DNA from: Enorma phocaeensis
GTDB taxonomy: Bacteria; Actinomycetota; Coriobacteriia; Coriobacteriales; Coriobacteriaceae
Assembly (NCBI RefSeq): GCF_016901575.1
Contig: NZ_JACJKQ010000002.1
Coordinates: 62,001-126,000 of the forward strand
Direction: 5' to 3'
DNA: 64,000 bases
In this document: piece after piece, positions 59,504 through 64,000 of the stretch
Layout of the letters: every line of letters begins with the position of its first letter
Numbering within the stretch: position 1 is the first letter of the stretch
The notes under the pieces: generated by a model
What the model was told of the DNA's origin: nothing
Databases searched by the model: none
Seen by the model: only the letters and a program-made list of their open reading frames with translations
Program-made: the position numbers and the translations under genes

Positions 59504-59620
59504 GTGCGCGAATAAAGCCTTCGATATGGCGAAAGTCCTAGATGCCCCCGCGGGAGCATCGACCCTGCCCGGTGGACCTTTTGTGGCGCACAGCTCCAAT
59601 CGCGCGAGGCGAGCGGCGTG

Positions 59621-59629
59621 TGCTACACT
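59621..59629 (+). promoter_or_regulatory. extended -10 promoter of rpmE
   Basis: TGC TACACT: an extended -10 (TGn plus TACACT at 59624-59629). The -35 region is GC-rich and unrecognisable, as allowed for extended -10 promoters. Transcription would start near 59636, giving a leader of about 77 nt with two hairpins. Confidence 0.55.
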
Positions 59630-59642
59630 ACCGACTTGTTCT

Positions 59643-59691
59643 GTCTTGGTCGGAAACCAAGACGCCTTACGTCCTGATTGGTAACCAGGAC
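59643..59691 (+). promoter_or_regulatory. twin hairpins in the rpmE leader
   Basis: gtcttgg (59643-59649) with ccaagac (59657-59663), then gtcctg (59671-59676) with caggac (59686-59691). The two stems are similar in sequence and size, and the second ends ten nt before the ribosome-binding site (aaggag). This suggests a duplicated protein-binding site, possibly for L31 itself. Confidence 0.6.
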
Positions 59692-59712
59692 ACGATCATA
59701 AGGAGTCCCTGC

Positions 59713-60135
59713 ATGAAACCTGGAATTCATCCCGAGTACATGGAGTGCACCGTTCGCTGCTCCTGCGGCAACACCTTCGTGACCCGTGCCACGGTCCCGG
59801 AGATCCGCGTCGAGCTTTGCAACGAGTGCCACCCGTTCTACACCGGTCAGCAGAAGTTCGTTGACACCGGTGGACGCGTCCAGCGCTTCGCCGACAAGTT
59901 CGGTGGCGCCGCTCAGGCCACCCTCGAGCGCGAGGCCGCCAAGAAGGCAGCTCGCGCGAAGGCCGCAGAGGAGGCCGCTGCCAAGAAGGCCGCCGAGCGC
60001 GAGGCCAAGGCTGCCGAGAAGGCCAAGCGTGCCGAGAAGTACGCCGCCGAGGCCGCCAAGAAGGCCGAGGCCGAGGCTGCCAAGCCCGCCGAGGCTCCGG
60101 CTGAGACCGCCGAGACCGAGGCTGCCGCCGAGTAG
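59713..60135 (+). CDS. rpmE: 50S ribosomal protein L31 with long charged tail
   Basis: 140 residues. The first ~70 are L31 of the zinc type: [20 protein letters not shown] with CSC, then [13 protein letters not shown]. The rest is a Lys/Ala/Glu-rich segment predicted to be a long helix, ending in Pro/Glu-rich sequence; common L31 is about 70 residues. ATG 59713 after aaggagtcc. Monocistronic, with its own promoter and terminator. Confidence 0.95.
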   Translation: MKPGIHPEYMECTVRCSCGNTFVTRATVPEIRVELCNECHPFYTGQQKFVDTGGRVQRFADKFGGAAQATLEREAAKKAARAKAAEEAAAKKAAEREAKAAEKAKRAEKYAAEAAKKAEAEAAKPAEAPAETAETEAAAE

Positions 60136-60160
60136 CCCTGCTCGATAGTTCGGGATTGAA

Positions 60161-60193
60161 CGCCCTGCGTCAAATCGGCGCAGGGCGTTTTTT
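60161..60193 (+). terminator. intrinsic terminator after rpmE
   Basis: cgccctgcg (60161-60169) with cgcagggcg (60179-60187) and TTTTTT (60188-60193). Confidence 0.92.
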
Positions 60194-60314
60194 CGTAGCA
60201 CGGCACCTTGCACCGCGGTGCAGCGTTGCGGAGTCTCCGTTTGAGATGCGGGTGCCAGACGGGGACGCCGGACGCGGGCGCGCCGTGGTTTCTCCGTGGC
60301 GCTGGGCATCCTTC

Positions 60315-60344
60315 ATGACCCCGTATAAGGCAAAGGGATAGAAT
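60315..60344 (+). promoter_or_regulatory. candidate secA promoter
   Basis: TAGAAT at 60339-60344 with ATGACC at 60315-60320, 18 nt spacer. Leader about 100 nt before secA. Nothing else recognised in the 256-nt rpmE-secA spacer. Confidence 0.45.
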
Positions 60345-60449
60345 AGCCTGCGTCTGAGTATGTCCGTCGGGGGTTTCACGCGTACTACCTGCTGCGATGC
60401 CGGTCCTGCGCGGGGTTCCTCCGACGCTACCACGAAAAGGGAAAACCGC

Positions 60450-63247
<2,798 letters not shown>

Positions 63248-63248
<1 letters not shown>

Positions 63249-64000
63249 TGGCGGACACCGTCGCCCCGGTGGTCGAGCAGCTGGACGCGCTTGAGACACG
63301 CCTCGCGGAAGTCGAGTCATATCTGCATGTGGACGAGAAGCGGGCTCGCGTCTCCGAGCTCGAGCAGGCGACCGCCGCTCCCGGCTTTTGGGACGACGCG
63401 GCGCGTGCCCGCGCCACCATGGCCGAGCTCTCGTCCGCGCGCGACGACGTGAAGGCGGTCGAGGCGGCTCATGCCCAGCTTGCAGACGCCCGCGCCGCGC
63501 TCGAGCTCGCGTCCGAGATGGAGGGCGACGACGAGGTTGCCGAGCTTTTTGCCGAGGCCGCTCGCTCTGCCGAGGAGCTCGCCCGCGCCGTCGACCAGAT
63601 GGAGCTTACGAGCTGGTTTACCGGCGAGTTCGACCACGGCGACGCCATCGTCACCATCAAGCCCGGCCAGGGCGGGCTGGAGGCCCAGGACTGGACCTTC
63701 ATGCTGTTCAAGATGTACATGAAGTATTGCGAGCGCCGCGGCTGGAAGGTGACGGTCAACGACTGTCCGGCGGCGGAGGGAATCGGCATCGATCGCGCGA
63801 CGTTCACGGTCGAGGGCAAGGACGCCTTCGGCATGCTTCGCGCCGAGGCGGGCGTGCACCGTCTGGTGCGCATCTCGCCGACCGATGCAAAGAAGCGTCG
63901 CCAGACGACCTTCGCCGGCGTCGAGGTGATTCCCGTCCTCCCCGACGACATCGATATCGAGATCTCTCCCGATGACATCCGCGTGGACGTGTACCACGCA
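63248..64000 (+). CDS. prfB: peptide chain release factor 2 (3' end outside window)
   Basis: RF2, recognises UAA/UGA. 251 codons visible; the window ends at VDVYHA, just before the expected GGQ loop. It contains GFWDDAARARATMAEL and KPGQGGLEAQDWTFMLFKMY, and VHRLVRISP. ATG 63248 overlaps the secA stop. The frame is continuous through the place where many prfB genes have an in-frame TGA frameshift site (here ESYLHVDEKR), so this gene lacks programmed frameshifting. Probably co-transcribed with secA. Confidence 0.95.

Overview
The window is GC-rich, gene-dense chromosomal DNA from a Gram-positive, anaerobic bacterium. Gene content and protein style fit the class Coriobacteriia (Actinomycetota), most like Collinsella/Olsenella. 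This rests on actinobacterial-type ribosomal proteins with many GTG/TTG starts, zinc S14, an EcfA-EcfA-EcfT transporter after rplQ, an [FeFe]-hydrogenase and no respiratory genes. The genus is inferred.

Layout. 1-14640 (+): 3' part of rpoC, then rpsL-rpsG-fusA-rpsJ, a 557-nt structured gap, and rplC-D-W-B-rpsS-rplV-rpsC-rplP-rpmC-rpsQ-rplN-rplX, closed by a strong terminator. 14641-21438: an island that splits the S10-spc cluster, all genes on the minus strand: an RluA-like pseudouridine synthase, a U32 peptidase-family protein, an IS256-family insertion sequence nested in a ~140-bp inverted-repeat element, and a MalY/PatB C-S lyase. 21439-31500 (+): rplE-rpsZ-rpsH-rplF-rplR-rpsE-rpmD-rplO-secY-adk-map, a 350-nt gap with two large hairpins sharing one core, then infA-rpmJ-rpsM-rpsK-rpsD-rpoA-rplQ and a terminator. 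31527-37300 (+): a one-protein ECF energizing module (A-A-T fusion), truA, a glycosyltransferase-like gene, argR and a tiny membrane ORF. 37428-39629 (-): a class A penicillin-binding protein. 39797-47469 (+): a second U32 protein, a polytopic membrane protein, tyrS and adenine deaminase. 47559-53835 (-): one operon reading flavoprotein (NuoF Fe-S domain + GltD-like), [FeFe]-hydrogenase, Tat-lipoprotein solute-binding protein and a fused permease-ATPase. 54125-54268: an intact copy of the ~144-bp inverted-repeat element. 54352-57030 (-): HAD phosphatase, citrate synthase, ACT protein. 57520-59445 (+): remnant beta-glucoside locus with a truncated BglG/LicT antiterminator (RNA-binding domain only), 6-phospho-beta-glucosidase and a tiny ORF. 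59713-64000 (+): rpmE with a long tail, secA, and prfB cut by the window end.

The first half is translation, transcription and secretion machinery. The second half is cell wall, purine salvage, redox/hydrogen metabolism and sugar use. The most notable observations are an alpha-CTD-like DNA-binding domain at the C-terminus of RpoC, the pair of conserved-core hairpins between map and infA, the split S10-spc cluster, the natural Arg88 in S12, and the hard-wired-looking antiterminator. No tRNA, rRNA or CRISPR array was found.
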